From: Brevibacterium sp.
Lineage (GTDB): Bacteria; Actinomycetota; Actinomycetes; Actinomycetales; Brevibacteriaceae
Reading direction: 5' to 3'
Assembly (NCBI RefSeq): GCF_031179145.1
Contig: NZ_JAPSIB010000019.1
Span: forward strand, 1 to 64,000
Length of the DNA stretch: 64,000 nucleotides
The notes below the pieces were generated by a model that did not search any database, was not told the DNA's origin, and saw only the letters and a program-made list of their open reading frames with translations. Positions 40,477 through 48,769 of this stretch are shown here, piece by piece (the first letter of the stretch is position 1; the number at the start of each line of letters is the position of its first letter). The position numbers and the translations under genes are program-made.

Positions 40477-41171
40477 CAGGCCGCACCTCCCTCGGTGTCG
40501 GCCTCTCCCCCGGTAGGCTTCCGGTTACCACACCCACAGTCCGAGCAACCGCCCGGGCCACCACCCACCGAGGGAGAAGAATTATGAGCGTTCTCATCCA
40601 TTACGGCGGTAAGACCTACAGCCTTGCCCCCGAGTACGATTGCCACGCCGTGACGAATAGCCTCCTGCGACGTTCCAACCACGTCATCAGGAAAGCCGAC
40701 CGCCTTGAGTTCCGCGATGATCCGCTTGTCGAAGGCAGTCCGGACGACTTCCAGCCCTGGGCCTTCTTCCGGCTCTCCGATGGTGGCGAGATCAACATCT
40801 GGGTCCATGACGGCATGGAGATAGCCGTCGAAGACACCGAGAGCAGCGTCGCACCGGAGACGGAGGCTGAGATAACACGCGACCCATTCCAGTAGGTCGC
40901 CTCTCGCGTCCGTGTTCGGCAGATCCATGAGATGGTCTCTCAACTCCCTGACCGCGGCGCGAGCATTCGTCGCTGCCGCCGCTCGTGGCTCTTGGCGGCC
41001 ACGACGATCAGCAGATTCGAAGTACCGCAACTCGTTGACCGGCGATACACTGGTGTCTGACATTGGTTCACCTTTCTGGTGTCTCGAAGCCCCTGGCACT
41101 CCACTGCTGGGGGCTTCACTCATCTCTGGATCGGTCGGGAGGTCGTCGTCGACGCGGTAGAACCCGTTCAT
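40476..41171 (-). CDS. Early phage protein with Cys-rich tail
   Basis: 231 residues from the ATG at 41171 with GGAGG 8 nt upstream, coupled to the Cro-like gene stop. A second good start (ATG 41063 after AAAGGTG) would give 195 residues. Between the two lies a GC hairpin (GAAGCCCC and GGGGCTTC, 41085-41115) inside the frame. The body is helical (DLLEWVACYLSLRLRCDAAL) and ends in a Gly/Cys-rich tail (GGCSDCGCGNRKP). No family was recognised. The 3' half overlaps an antisense frame at 40584-40895. Confidence 0.65.
   Translation of the reverse strand: MNGFYRVDDDLPTDPEMSEAPSSGVPGASRHQKGEPMSDTSVSPVNELRYFESADRRGRQEPRAAAATNARAAVRELRDHLMDLPNTDARGDLLEWVACYLSLRLRCDAALGVFDGYLHAVMDPDVDLATIGEPEEGPGLEVVRTAFDKRIIAELKAVGFPDDVVGTSQEAIRHGVAIVLGGKAVGLTAVMDENAHNSSPSVGGGPGGCSDCGCGNRKPTGGEADTEGGAA
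40584..40895 (+). CDS. Possible antisense gene, YGGKTY-type small protein
   Basis: 103 residues on the strand opposite the early operon. It has a good ribosome site (GAGGGAG 8 nt before the ATG). The sequence starts MSVLIHYGGKTYSLAPEYD, has a central FQPWAFFRLSDGGEINIWVH strand pair and an acidic end, which reads like small beta-rich actinobacterial proteins. It lies fully within the minus-strand gene at 40476-41171. Either it is a true overlapping gene or a chance high-GC frame. Confidence 0.35.
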   Translation: MSVLIHYGGKTYSLAPEYDCHAVTNSLLRRSNHVIRKADRLEFRDDPLVEGSPDDFQPWAFFRLSDGGEINIWVHDGMEIAVEDTESSVAPETEAEITRDPFQ

Positions 41172-41443
41172 CACGCCGCCTCCGTCTTCTTGTTTCGACC
41201 AGCTGCACCGGCTGATTGTTCAGTTGGATTGTCCACTCGGGTCAAAAAAAGATCCTCGACGCCGACCTGCAGAAAGTGAGCGATCCGCAGGGCGGGCGTG
41301 GTGTCGAGAGTCTTTGCGGTCCCCTTGAGGAGCCGACCGAGGTAGCTGTGCGACTTCCAGCCGGCAGCTTCAGCGAGCTGCCGCTGAGAGACGCCCTGGA
41401 CGATCATGAGCCGGGCGAGCTTTTTGCGATCCCGCAGCTCCAT
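41171..41443 (-). CDS. Cro-like XRE-family regulator
   Basis: 90 residues from the ATG at 41443 with AGGAGG 7 nt upstream. A clear XRE helix-turn-helix fills residues 10-50: LMIVQGVSQRQLAEAAGWKS then HSYLGRLLKG, followed by an ALRIAHFLQVGVEDLFLT end. It is the first gene of the leftward early operon, divergent from the repressor. That arrangement identifies it as the Cro-type partner in the lysis-lysogeny switch. Confidence 0.86.
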   Translation of the reverse strand: MELRDRKKLARLMIVQGVSQRQLAEAAGWKSHSYLGRLLKGTAKTLDTTPALRIAHFLQVGVEDLFLTRVDNPTEQSAGAAGRNKKTEAA

Positions 41444-41701
41444 CCAGATCCCTCCTAGTTGATAGATCTTCGTTGTAGCCATAACCATACAGTCCTTCTG
41501 TCCAGGTGTCCAGTTCTTCTACACATCATATTCATACCGGTGCCCACTGCGCAACTGTTTTCTTTCATGCACTCCCCTGCATCCGCGCGGTTTCGCCCAT
41601 CGTGTCCCCCGAATGCTTAGACTTTCTAGTGTCCAGTCATACTGTCTGCGCGGTGCCCGCTCTGGTTGCCGCACGTTACTTGCCTCGGAAAGATGTGCCC
41701 T
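41444..41701. promoter_or_regulatory. Lysis-lysogeny control region
   Basis: The 258-bp gap between divergent Cro-like and repressor genes is clearly less GC-rich than the genes. The 9-mer GTGTCCAGT occurs at 41506-41514 and 41629-41637. The second is part of CAGT-CAT-ACTG, and ACAG-TCCTT-CTGT lies near the first. These are candidate operators. Promoters for both directions must lie here, but exact -10/-35 boxes could not be fixed. Confidence 0.6.
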
Positions 41702-42316
41702 GTGAACGACGGAAGAACCCCGCTAGGTCGAGTCATCGACGCGGCTCAACACGAGAACGGCTGGTCACTCAACCAGCTCGGCGAGCGCGCCAAGGAGCTC
41801 GGCCTCAAGGGGCTCACGAAGTCGAACATCAGCAATCTGAAGCGCGAGCAACAGCAGCAGATCAGCACGAACACTCTCAAGAATCTCGCGGTCCTCATCC
41901 GCGTACCCGAGAGAGTGATCGTCGAGGCCGCCATCCGATCGACCAACCTCGAATACCCGGAACGCACTACTGCCGGCGCCACCGAGGCGATCGCGAACGA
42001 CCTGCACCTGTCTGCGCGGGACAAGCGCATTCTCCTTGCTGCCATATCGGCAATGAGAGAGGAAGTAGGTGATGGCGATGCAGAAGCCACCCCACTTAGC
42101 GAAGCCGGCGGGACGCCGGCTCCAGGTGGGATTATCGACCGAGATAATCCCACCTCAGGAGAGGACGACGGCGCTGGCGACGTGCACCACATCGGCGAGC
42201 GCCGTCGGATCTCGCCTGAGAAGATGGCTCGGATCGAGGAGCTGCAGCGCCGAGGCGATGCGGCGACCGATGAGGAAATCGACACTATGGCCGCTTACGA
42301 GCCCGACGAGGACTGA
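41702..42316 (+). CDS. Phage repressor, XRE-family without S24 peptidase
   Basis: 204 residues from a GTG at 41702 (GGAAAG 9 nt upstream); an ATG at 41693 is too close to that site. The N-terminal domain is an XRE HTH: GRVIDAAQHENGWSLNQLGE, then RAKELGLKGLTKSNISNLKR. The C-terminal half is acidic and has no visible Ser-Lys self-cleavage motif, so it differs from lambda CI-type repressors. The next gene encodes an ImmA-like metallopeptidase, fitting an ImmR/ImmA-type pair in which the peptidase removes the repressor. Confidence 0.83.
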   Translation: MNDGRTPLGRVIDAAQHENGWSLNQLGERAKELGLKGLTKSNISNLKREQQQQISTNTLKNLAVLIRVPERVIVEAAIRSTNLEYPERTTAGATEAIANDLHLSARDKRILLAAISAMREEVGDGDAEATPLSEAGGTPAPGGIIDRDNPTSGEDDGAGDVHHIGERRRISPEKMARIEELQRRGDAATDEEIDTMAAYEPDED

Positions 42317-42400
42317 GTCAGAGCAAGGCGTCTTTCCGATCCCGGTTCAATGACGGGAGATGAGGCGGGCGGGCGGGGTGAATTCGACGCCGACCATGAT

Positions 42401-42416
42401 TCGAACTAGTGTTCGA
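42401..42416 (+). promoter_or_regulatory. Perfect LexA (SOS) box before metallopeptidase gene
   Basis: TCGAACTAGTGTTCGA is an exact 6-4-6 inverted repeat matching the Gram-positive/actinobacterial LexA consensus TCGAAC-N4-GTTCGA. It ends 4 nt before the ATG at 42421. A bound LexA would block transcription start or translation entry for that gene. No ribosome site lies between the box and the ATG, so the transcript may be leaderless. Confidence 0.82.
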
Positions 42417-42420
42417 CTGC

Positions 42421-42852
42421 ATGAGTACCATGCCACACCCGTGGAGGACTCTGAGTCGGCTTGACGACGTCGTTGTGTGCTGGCGATCGCACCTCCCGGG
42501 ACGTAAGCACGCGGCCACCGACGGTCGCAACACCATCTGGATCCTGACGGGTCTGACTCAGGCACAGCGACGATGCGCACTGCAGCACGAACTCGTCCAC
42601 CTCGAGAATCGACACACCACCTGCCAGGACGCACGCACCGAGCTGCTCGTGCGGCGCGAAGCCGCCCGACGTCTCATCACCACCTCAGCGTTCTTCGACA
42701 CCGGCATATGGGCGCGGAGCCTCCACGAGTGGGCCGAGGACCTCTGGGTCACGGTCCCCGTCCTCCTCGACCGCATCAACCACCTCTCCCCCACTGAGCA
42801 GCTCATCGCTCTCGACTACATCAACGCCGCCCGCGAGCGCGGGGCGGACTAG
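42421..42852 (+). CDS. ImmA/IrrE-type metallopeptidase
   Basis: 143 residues from the ATG at 42421; a GTG at 42409 lies inside the LexA box. The zinc-peptidase motif HELVH is at residues 56-60 (LQHELVHLENRH), preceded by GRNTIWILTGLTQAQRRCAL. A C-terminal helical part (SLHEWAEDLWVTVPVLLDRI) follows. This is the COG2856-type domain of proteins such as ImmA, which cleaves the phage or ICE repressor. It lies just downstream of the repressor gene and is preceded by an SOS box, so it is the likely induction switch. Confidence 0.87.
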   Translation: MSTMPHPWRTLSRLDDVVVCWRSHLPGRKHAATDGRNTIWILTGLTQAQRRCALQHELVHLENRHTTCQDARTELLVRREAARRLITTSAFFDTGIWARSLHEWAEDLWVTVPVLLDRINHLSPTEQLIALDYINAARERGAD

Positions 42853-42885
42853 TGCGCCCAATTTCGGGCAAGGAAGGATCCGATC

Positions 42886-43995
42886 ATGGCGAAGGCCGTG
42901 GCGTATGAAACCGACGCTGGTAGGCGCTACATGGTGCGCTATCGGAAACCTGACGGTAAGCAGACGAAGAAGCGGGGCTTCAAGACGAAACGTGAGGCCG
43001 AGGCCTGGGCGGCGACCGTGGAAGTGTCGAAGCAGCAGGGCACTTTCATCCCCGAGGAGCTGGGCCGGGTCAAGGTCGGCGATCTGGGGTCGGCGTGGAT
43101 TCGCCGTCAGTCGGACTGGAAGGAGTCGTATGCCTACACGATGCGGTCGACGTGGTGGGCGCACGTGGAGCCGAGGTGGGGCAAGACTGCGATCGCGGAC
43201 CTCAACCGCGTGGATGTCGAGGATTGGGTGTCGACGCTGGGCCGGTCGAACTCGGTGGCATCGAGGTGCGTGACGATCCTCAACGGGATCCTCGACGACG
43301 CGGTGTCCCAACGCCTGCTGCCCATCAACAGGGTGGGGAAGGTGGCGTTACCCCGGAAGGATCCGAAGGCGCGGGTCTACCTCACCCACCAGCAGGTCGC
43401 CGACTTCGCGGCCGCCGCAGGCGAGCGCGGGGTGATCATCCACGTCCTGGCGTACACGGGACTGCGCTGGGGTGAGCTGGCCGGTCTGCACGGGCCAGAC
43501 ATCGACACGGTGGGTCGTCGGATCAGCGTCAACCGCAACGCCGTGCAGGTGGGGTCGAAGATCGTCGTGGGCTCGCCCAAGACTCACGAGCTGCGGACGG
43601 TCCCGGTGCCGCGCTTCCTCGCGACCAAGCTCAAGGACCACATCAGGCCGGGGATCGTGTTCCCGGACGGGAAGGGTGGCTACGCGCGGTCGCCGCGGGC
43701 GTCGGAGACGAAGCGCTCTTGGTGGCGCACCGCGGTGATCGACTCGAAGATCCCCGAAGTGACTCCGCATGATCTGCGGCACACTGCGGCGTCGCTGGCG
43801 GTGCAGTCCGGTGCGCACGTCAAGGCCGTGCAGCGGATGCTGGGTCACAAGTCGGCGGCGATGACGCTCGACGTCTACAGCGATCTGTTCGACTCGGATC
43901 TCGACATCGTCGCGGATGCTATGGAAGCCGCGCGATTGTCCGCGTTGAAGCAAATTGTGCCCAATGCGTGCCCGCCGGGCACAATCCACACATGA
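42886..43995 (+). CDS. int: Tyrosine site-specific integrase
   Basis: 369 residues with AAGGAAGGA upstream. The N-terminus (YMVRYRKPDGKQTKKRGFKT) is an AP2-like arm-binding domain, followed by a SAM-like core-binding domain. Catalytic residues are Arg194 (TGLRWGE), Lys232 (SPKTHELRT), His295 and Arg298 (HDLRHT), His321 (LGHKS) and Tyr331 (DVYSDL). It recombines attP with the tRNA-Ser attB. The gene ends 47 nt before attR and its last codons hold candidate arm sites. Confidence 0.96.
   Translation: MAKAVAYETDAGRRYMVRYRKPDGKQTKKRGFKTKREAEAWAATVEVSKQQGTFIPEELGRVKVGDLGSAWIRRQSDWKESYAYTMRSTWWAHVEPRWGKTAIADLNRVDVEDWVSTLGRSNSVASRCVTILNGILDDAVSQRLLPINRVGKVALPRKDPKARVYLTHQQVADFAAAAGERGVIIHVLAYTGLRWGELAGLHGPDIDTVGRRISVNRNAVQVGSKIVVGSPKTHELRTVPVPRFLATKLKDHIRPGIVFPDGKGGYARSPRASETKRSWWRTAVIDSKIPEVTPHDLRHTAASLAVQSGAHVKAVQRMLGHKSAAMTLDVYSDLFDSDLDIVADAMEAARLSALKQIVPNACPPGTIHT
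43957..43982. promoter_or_regulatory. Candidate integrase arm-type sites near attR
   Basis: GTGCCC at 43957-43962 and 43968-43973 (11-bp spacing) and inverted GGGCAC at 43977-43982 lie in the last codons of int. The same motif and spacing occur near attL (234-261). Confidence 0.5.
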
Positions 43996-43996
43996 C

Positions 43997-44041
43997 GAGA
44001 CCCCCGCCTTCCCAGTGATTTACTGGTCAGACAGGGGTCTC
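43997..44041 (+). terminator. Stem-loop after int
   Basis: Outer arms GAGACCCC (43997-44004) and GGGGTCTC (44034-44041) enclose an inner CCAGT-GATT-TACTGG stem. It lies between the integrase stop and the attR core, and would stop int transcription from entering the antisense tRNA. No T run follows. Confidence 0.6.
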
Positions 44042-44042
44042 A

Positions 44043-44073
44043 CACAACGCGGAGCCGGTGGGATTTGAACCCA
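44043..44073. other. attR core of the prophage
   Basis: Exact 31-bp copy of 123-153. It holds the last 24 nt of the intact tRNA-Ser(GCT) plus 7 nt beyond its 3' end. Because the phage lies on the 3' side, integration has rebuilt the tRNA with phage-supplied sequence. Confidence 0.92.
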
Positions 44074-44138
44074 CGGTCCCCAGTTCAAGGGACTTCACCT
44101 TAGCAGGGTGACGCTTTCGGCCGCTCAGCCACGACTCC
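44050..44138 (-). tRNA. tRNA-Ser(GCT)
   Basis: An 89-nt class II tRNA. Acceptor GGAGTCG pairs with CGGCTCC (one G-T pair), the D arm holds GGCTGAGCGG, and the anticodon loop CTGCTAA gives GCT. It has a long variable arm and T arm GTGGGTTCAAATCCCAC. CCA is not encoded. It is the integration target of the prophage. Confidence 0.96.
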
Positions 44139-44500
44139 AGGATCAACTCGATGGCACTCGATGATGAGGCCGACGAATCGGCAGTTCGCACTGCTCGCAC
44201 TAGCCTATGCGAAAAGAGTCGAGAAGAGCAAAGCGCAGCTCTGCAGCATGGCCTTGCTCACACTCCATGGTCTTTGCAGCACCCGCCGTCGCGCGTGATT
44301 TCGGGGGCGCGGATCGCCTCTTCTGGCCGCGTCCACCGCAAATCCAGGATTCATCAATCTACAGGCGTAAAATCGATCCGTAATGCTCTGCGGTCTGTTC
44401 TTCCGAGAGAGTTGCCCACGACAATCGGAGGTCATCTCACCTGCTTGTGGTCAAGCGCACCGAGCACCCCGTGAGCTGTGAACGTTGAGGAGTTAGTAAC
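44139..44500. other. Intergenic region upstream of LCP gene
   Basis: About 360 bp with no convincing gene. Its middle part (about 44330-44400) is less GC-rich and probably contains the promoters of the tRNA (leftward) and the LCP gene (rightward). No clear -10/-35 pair, riboswitch or terminator was seen. Confidence 0.5.
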
Positions 44501-46645
44501 TTGCCAGAGATCCCACCTGACAAGCACGGACCGACCGGGAATGATCCCCAGTCCGGAGCTGCTGGTCGCCGTCTCAAGGCATCTTCTCGACCCCGATTCC
44601 GCGGCGAGTCCACCGCGAGCGACGACGACTCGACGCCTTCGACCCCCTCCTCGGGCACCGACTCCTCCACCACCGAACAGAAGGCGCCGACCCCGCGCCC
44701 CGTCGCACCGAGAACACGGCGCGAAGCGCGGATGCTGCGCGCCGCTGCCAGCGGCGGCGCTGCAGCCAACGGCACTTCGGCCACCAGCGACTCGACATCC
44801 TCCAGCAATGCCGCATCCGCAGGGCGCACCGAAGGACCGGCCGCCTCGGCGCCGAGATCAGCCGCTCCCGCAGCCGCGGGCCATCGACCACCCGAGGACT
44901 TTGCACAGGAATCGCAGCCCCGCACTTTCAGCGATACCCCCGCTACGACCGCCTCGGCGCATACCCCCGGCGACAAGCACGGGACCGGCGACCATGAGAC
45001 CGCCGCCGCTTCCACTGCTGTCCACCGGCATTCCTCGCGGGTCGGCGAGACGTTTCCCAGCCTCGTCGGCTGGACTTCGCTGAGTGCGCTGCTGCCGGGC
45101 ATCGGACTCCTGCGCACCCGCTTCCGCTCTCTCGGGTGGGTCTTGCTGGCAGGCTTCGCCATCACCGTCATCGCCGTGCTCGGCTATCTCCTCATCAAGG
45201 GGCCGGTCCAGGCGATCGGCACCGTCGTGTCCAACCCGACACTGCTCAATGTGATCGCCATCGGAGTCGGCATCGTCGGGCTGATCTGGGTCGCTGTCAT
45301 CGTCGTCTCGCACCTCGGTCTGCGCAGGGGGAACCGTTACACTCCCTGGCAGAACAAGCTCGCGGGCGTCCTCGTGCTGTCCCTGGCTCTCATCGTCGGC
45401 ATCCCCTTCGGCGTCGGCTCCGTCTTCGCCCGGGTCCAGAGCGAAACCGTGGCCAGCCTGTTCGGCAGCAGCACCGGCTCCGTCAAAGCCGCAGAGGACC
45501 TGTGGGCCGACCAGCCTCGCATCAATGTCTTCCTCATGGGCCGCGACAGCGGATCCGGACGCACCGGCACTCGACCTGACACCATGCTCGTGGCCTCGAT
45601 CGACACCCGCACCGGCAATGCTGCCCTCGTCTCCGTGCCGAGGAACCTCGCATTCCCGATCTTCCCCGACGGCACGCCCCTGGCGGAGCAATGGCCCGAC
45701 GGCTTCCGTCCCTCGGGCGACTCATCCGTCGACCTCATCAACTCCGTGTGGGAATGGGCCGAGGCCAACCCCGACGCGGTCGGACCCACCGACGGGCTCG
45801 ACCCCGGCATGGTCGCGACGATGCAGGCGGTGCAGGGTTCCCTCGGCCTCGACCTCGACTACTGGGCGTCGGTCGACATGGCCGGATTCGAGGACGTCGT
45901 CGACGCGATCGGCGGAGTGGACATCGATGTCGAACGGCCGATCCCGATGGGCGGCGGCAAGTCGATCAACGGCATGCCCAACAAGGTCAACGGCTGGATC
46001 GATCCCGGTCAGCAGACCCTCAAGGGCAAGAAGGCCCTGTGGTACGTGCGCTCCCGCCAGGGCGCGGACAACTACGACCGGATGTGCCGCCAGCAGCGCA
46101 TGATCAAGACGACGATCGACCAGATCGATCCCCAGGAACTCGCAGTCGCCTACCCGAAGCTGGCCAACTCCGCGACCAAGAACATCGCGACGTCGATCCC
46201 GCAGAACGAGATCCCGGCCTTCATCGAACTCGCCCTCAAGATGAAGAAGGGCTCAGTCACCTCGGTGCAGATCAACAACAACGTCACTCCGACGTTCAAC
46301 CCCGACTTCGATGTGCTTCACAAGTGGATCGACGAGCAGGTCAGTGATTCCTCCGACGGCGCGGAGCCCACGGCCAAGCCTTCCGCGCAGACGGAGGAGA
46401 AGAGCCCCACAGACGGTGAGACGAAGGCGCCGGTGGAAGGTGAGACCACCGACAACCAAGCAACGGAGGAGTCTCCTGCTGACGCTCCTGCGGGAGCCCA
46501 GACCGCCGGTGGTGAGCAAGAGGACGAATCGACGGCGAAAAATCCCGGACAGGCCAACGCCGAAGGCAAATGCCTGCCCGACGGCTACAAGCCCGGCGAC
46601 CCCTTCCCCGGCTACCCCGGTCCCGGCACCGGAGACGAAGGGTGA
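44501..46645 (+). CDS. LytR-CpsA-Psr family protein
   Basis: 714 residues from a TTG with GAGGAG 8 nt upstream. A disordered N-terminal part of about 185 residues precedes four hydrophobic segments (about 210-330). The LCP domain (about 345-590) has conserved motifs: MGRDSGSGRTGTRPDTMLVA (with the RPDTM Arg/Asp), VSVPRNLAFPIF, DAIGGVDIDVERP and the Arg pair in LWYVRSRQGADNYDRMCRQQ. LCP enzymes attach glycopolymers to peptidoglycan at the outer membrane face. The C-terminus is acidic and disordered. It overlaps the next gene by 4 nt. Confidence 0.9.
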   Translation: MPEIPPDKHGPTGNDPQSGAAGRRLKASSRPRFRGESTASDDDSTPSTPSSGTDSSTTEQKAPTPRPVAPRTRREARMLRAAASGGAAANGTSATSDSTSSSNAASAGRTEGPAASAPRSAAPAAAGHRPPEDFAQESQPRTFSDTPATTASAHTPGDKHGTGDHETAAASTAVHRHSSRVGETFPSLVGWTSLSALLPGIGLLRTRFRSLGWVLLAGFAITVIAVLGYLLIKGPVQAIGTVVSNPTLLNVIAIGVGIVGLIWVAVIVVSHLGLRRGNRYTPWQNKLAGVLVLSLALIVGIPFGVGSVFARVQSETVASLFGSSTGSVKAAEDLWADQPRINVFLMGRDSGSGRTGTRPDTMLVASIDTRTGNAALVSVPRNLAFPIFPDGTPLAEQWPDGFRPSGDSSVDLINSVWEWAEANPDAVGPTDGLDPGMVATMQAVQGSLGLDLDYWASVDMAGFEDVVDAIGGVDIDVERPIPMGGGKSINGMPNKVNGWIDPGQQTLKGKKALWYVRSRQGADNYDRMCRQQRMIKTTIDQIDPQELAVAYPKLANSATKNIATSIPQNEIPAFIELALKMKKGSVTSVQINNNVTPTFNPDFDVLHKWIDEQVSDSSDGAEPTAKPSAQTEEKSPTDGETKAPVEGETTDNQATEESPADAPAGAQTAGGEQEDESTAKNPGQANAEGKCLPDGYKPGDPFPGYPGPGTGDEG

Positions 46646-48711
46646 GCGGGGCCGAACCCCAATCGGTCGCGATCATCGGAGCAGGCCCTCGGGGACTCAG
46701 CGTCCTCGAACGGCTCGTCGCCCTCGCCGCCGAGCGCACCACCGGCCCGGACATCGTCGTCCACCTCATCGATCCCTATCCTCCCGGAGCAGGGATCGTG
46801 TGGCGCACGGATCAGCCGGAGTCCCTGCTGATGAACACGACGATCGCGGAACAGACGATCTTCCCCGACGCGAGCTGTGAGTTCCTCGGTCCCGACGCCG
46901 CACCCACCGGCCCGTCCATGGCCGAGTGGTACCGGTCCCAGGGCGGCACCGAACCGGTCGATGCGACGTTTCCCAGCCGCAGCCTCTACGGCCGCTACCT
47001 GCGCGACGCCTATGCCCTGATCAGCGACCGCGCCCCTGATTCCGTCGAGATCGTCGAACATCCGACCCGCGTCGAATCCGTCATCGACCTGCCGCCCGTC
47101 GAGGTGCCCGGCCACGCCGAGCAGACCCCGGACACTCCGCCCGCCCAAGTCGTACGGTGCGAGGACGGCACCACGATCGTCGCCGCGGCAGTCGTCCTGG
47201 CCGTCGGGCACATTCCCAGCGCCCAGAACGAGGAGCGCGCCCGGCTCGCCGCCTATGCCCACCGCACCGGCGGGCTCTACCTCCCCCAGGGCCTGCCGGC
47301 CGAAGCCCCCGTCGCCGAGGTGCGCCCCGGCAGCCGTGTCATCGTCCGCGGCATGGGGCTCAACTACTTCGATCTGCAGACCCTGTTCACTCATGAACGC
47401 GGCGGCCGGTACGTACCCGATGCTCCCGGCGAGCTCCGGTATCTGCCCAGCGGGGCCGAACCGTGCCTGTTCCTCGGCTCGCGGCGCGGAATCCCGTACC
47501 GCAGCAAGCCGATCACCCGCGAGCATCCCAGGTCATTCGAACCTCTGCGCTTCTTCACGAAGGAGAACATCGCTCTCCTGGCCAACCTCGATGACCTCGA
47601 CGAGGGACACCGCGCCCATGCCCGGTTCAACGACCAGCTGTGGCCGCTCATCCTCGCCGACCTCCGCTTCGCCTACTACCGCACCCTCTCGCGACTGCGG
47701 CCTGAGGTGTTCGACGGCGATCCCGGTCAGCTGCGCGAGGCGATCGTCGAGGCGGTCTCACGGCACCTGACCCGGCGTACGTGGCAGGAGACCCACCCCG
47801 ACGCCGAGGCGGGTTCCGCACAGCACCCGTCCGAGGCCGCTCGCCCCGGACGTGTCACCCACGAGGCGCTGGCGTGGGCGGAGATCGAGGAGACTCTCGT
47901 CCCCGACCCTGCCCATCGGAAGTCGCTCCACCAGCTGCTCAACCCACTCGACGGCCTCGAGTTCTCCTCCCGCGAACCCGGTGTCCCCGGTTCGCTGCAC
48001 GATTGGATGGTCGACTTCCTCCGCACTGACCTGCACAGCTCCCTGGCCGGGCCCGAGGGCAGCCCTGAGAAGGCCCTGTTCACGGTGCTGTGGCAGGCAC
48101 GCCTGCTGCTCAAGGAGCTCATCGTCGCCGGCCACATCGATCCCGTCAGCGTCGACATGGAGATCTGCGGCTGGTTCGAGAACTTCGTCTCCGGAATCTG
48201 CGACGGTCCCCCACCTCAGCGCATCGCCGAGCTCCTGGCGCTCGCCGAGGCAGGCATCGTCCGCTTCATCGGCCCCAATATGCGCATCGACGCCAACGAG
48301 GAGCCGGAGTCCATCGCCGAGGACACCCTGCCGCAGGTCTTCCGGGTCACCTCGGCGGCGGTGTCCGGTGAGATCACCGGCAGCGTTGTCATCGACGCAG
48401 CCTCGCCGACGAACTCCGTCACCCGGGCCGCCGACGTCCTCATCAACGGAATGCTCGAGCGCGGTCAGCTCGCCGCCGCCCGCCTGACACTCGACGATGG
48501 CAGGCAGACGATGCTCAACGGGCTTGCGGTCACTCCTCGCCCGTATCGGACGATCGATGCCGAGGGCAACCCGCACCCGCGGCGCTTCGCCCTGTCCCTG
48601 CAGCTCTCATCCGTCCAGTGGGGTCTGGCGATCGCCGCGAACCCGAACTCGAACGCGACGACCCTCTGCGATTCGCATGCCGCCGCCGAGGCGATCCTCG
48701 ACCTGATCTGA
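46642..48711 (+). CDS. FAD/NAD(P)-binding protein
   Basis: 689 residues from a GTG that overlaps the LCP stop (GTGA), with GGAG 7 nt upstream. The N-terminal dinucleotide fold AIIGAGPRGLSVLERL and the motif WRTDQPESLLMNT match the FAD-NAD(P)-binding family PF13454, often annotated as hydroxyacylglutathione hydrolase-like or adenylate-forming oxidoreductase. A second Rossmann motif (RVIVRGMGLNYFDLQTL) lies near residue 235. The C-terminal half is long and alpha/beta. Coupling to an LCP gene could indicate envelope-related oxidation, but the substrate is unknown. Confidence 0.75.
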   Translation: MSGAEPQSVAIIGAGPRGLSVLERLVALAAERTTGPDIVVHLIDPYPPGAGIVWRTDQPESLLMNTTIAEQTIFPDASCEFLGPDAAPTGPSMAEWYRSQGGTEPVDATFPSRSLYGRYLRDAYALISDRAPDSVEIVEHPTRVESVIDLPPVEVPGHAEQTPDTPPAQVVRCEDGTTIVAAAVVLAVGHIPSAQNEERARLAAYAHRTGGLYLPQGLPAEAPVAEVRPGSRVIVRGMGLNYFDLQTLFTHERGGRYVPDAPGELRYLPSGAEPCLFLGSRRGIPYRSKPITREHPRSFEPLRFFTKENIALLANLDDLDEGHRAHARFNDQLWPLILADLRFAYYRTLSRLRPEVFDGDPGQLREAIVEAVSRHLTRRTWQETHPDAEAGSAQHPSEAARPGRVTHEALAWAEIEETLVPDPAHRKSLHQLLNPLDGLEFSSREPGVPGSLHDWMVDFLRTDLHSSLAGPEGSPEKALFTVLWQARLLLKELIVAGHIDPVSVDMEICGWFENFVSGICDGPPPQRIAELLALAEAGIVRFIGPNMRIDANEEPESIAEDTLPQVFRVTSAAVSGEITGSVVIDAASPTNSVTRAADVLINGMLERGQLAAARLTLDDGRQTMLNGLAVTPRPYRTIDAEGNPHPRRFALSLQLSSVQWGLAIAANPNSNATTLCDSHAAAEAILDLI

Positions 48712-48769
48712 GCGGGCAGCGGTCCTTGATGACCGATCTCAAGGCACTCGAGTCGCCTCAGCGCTGTCG

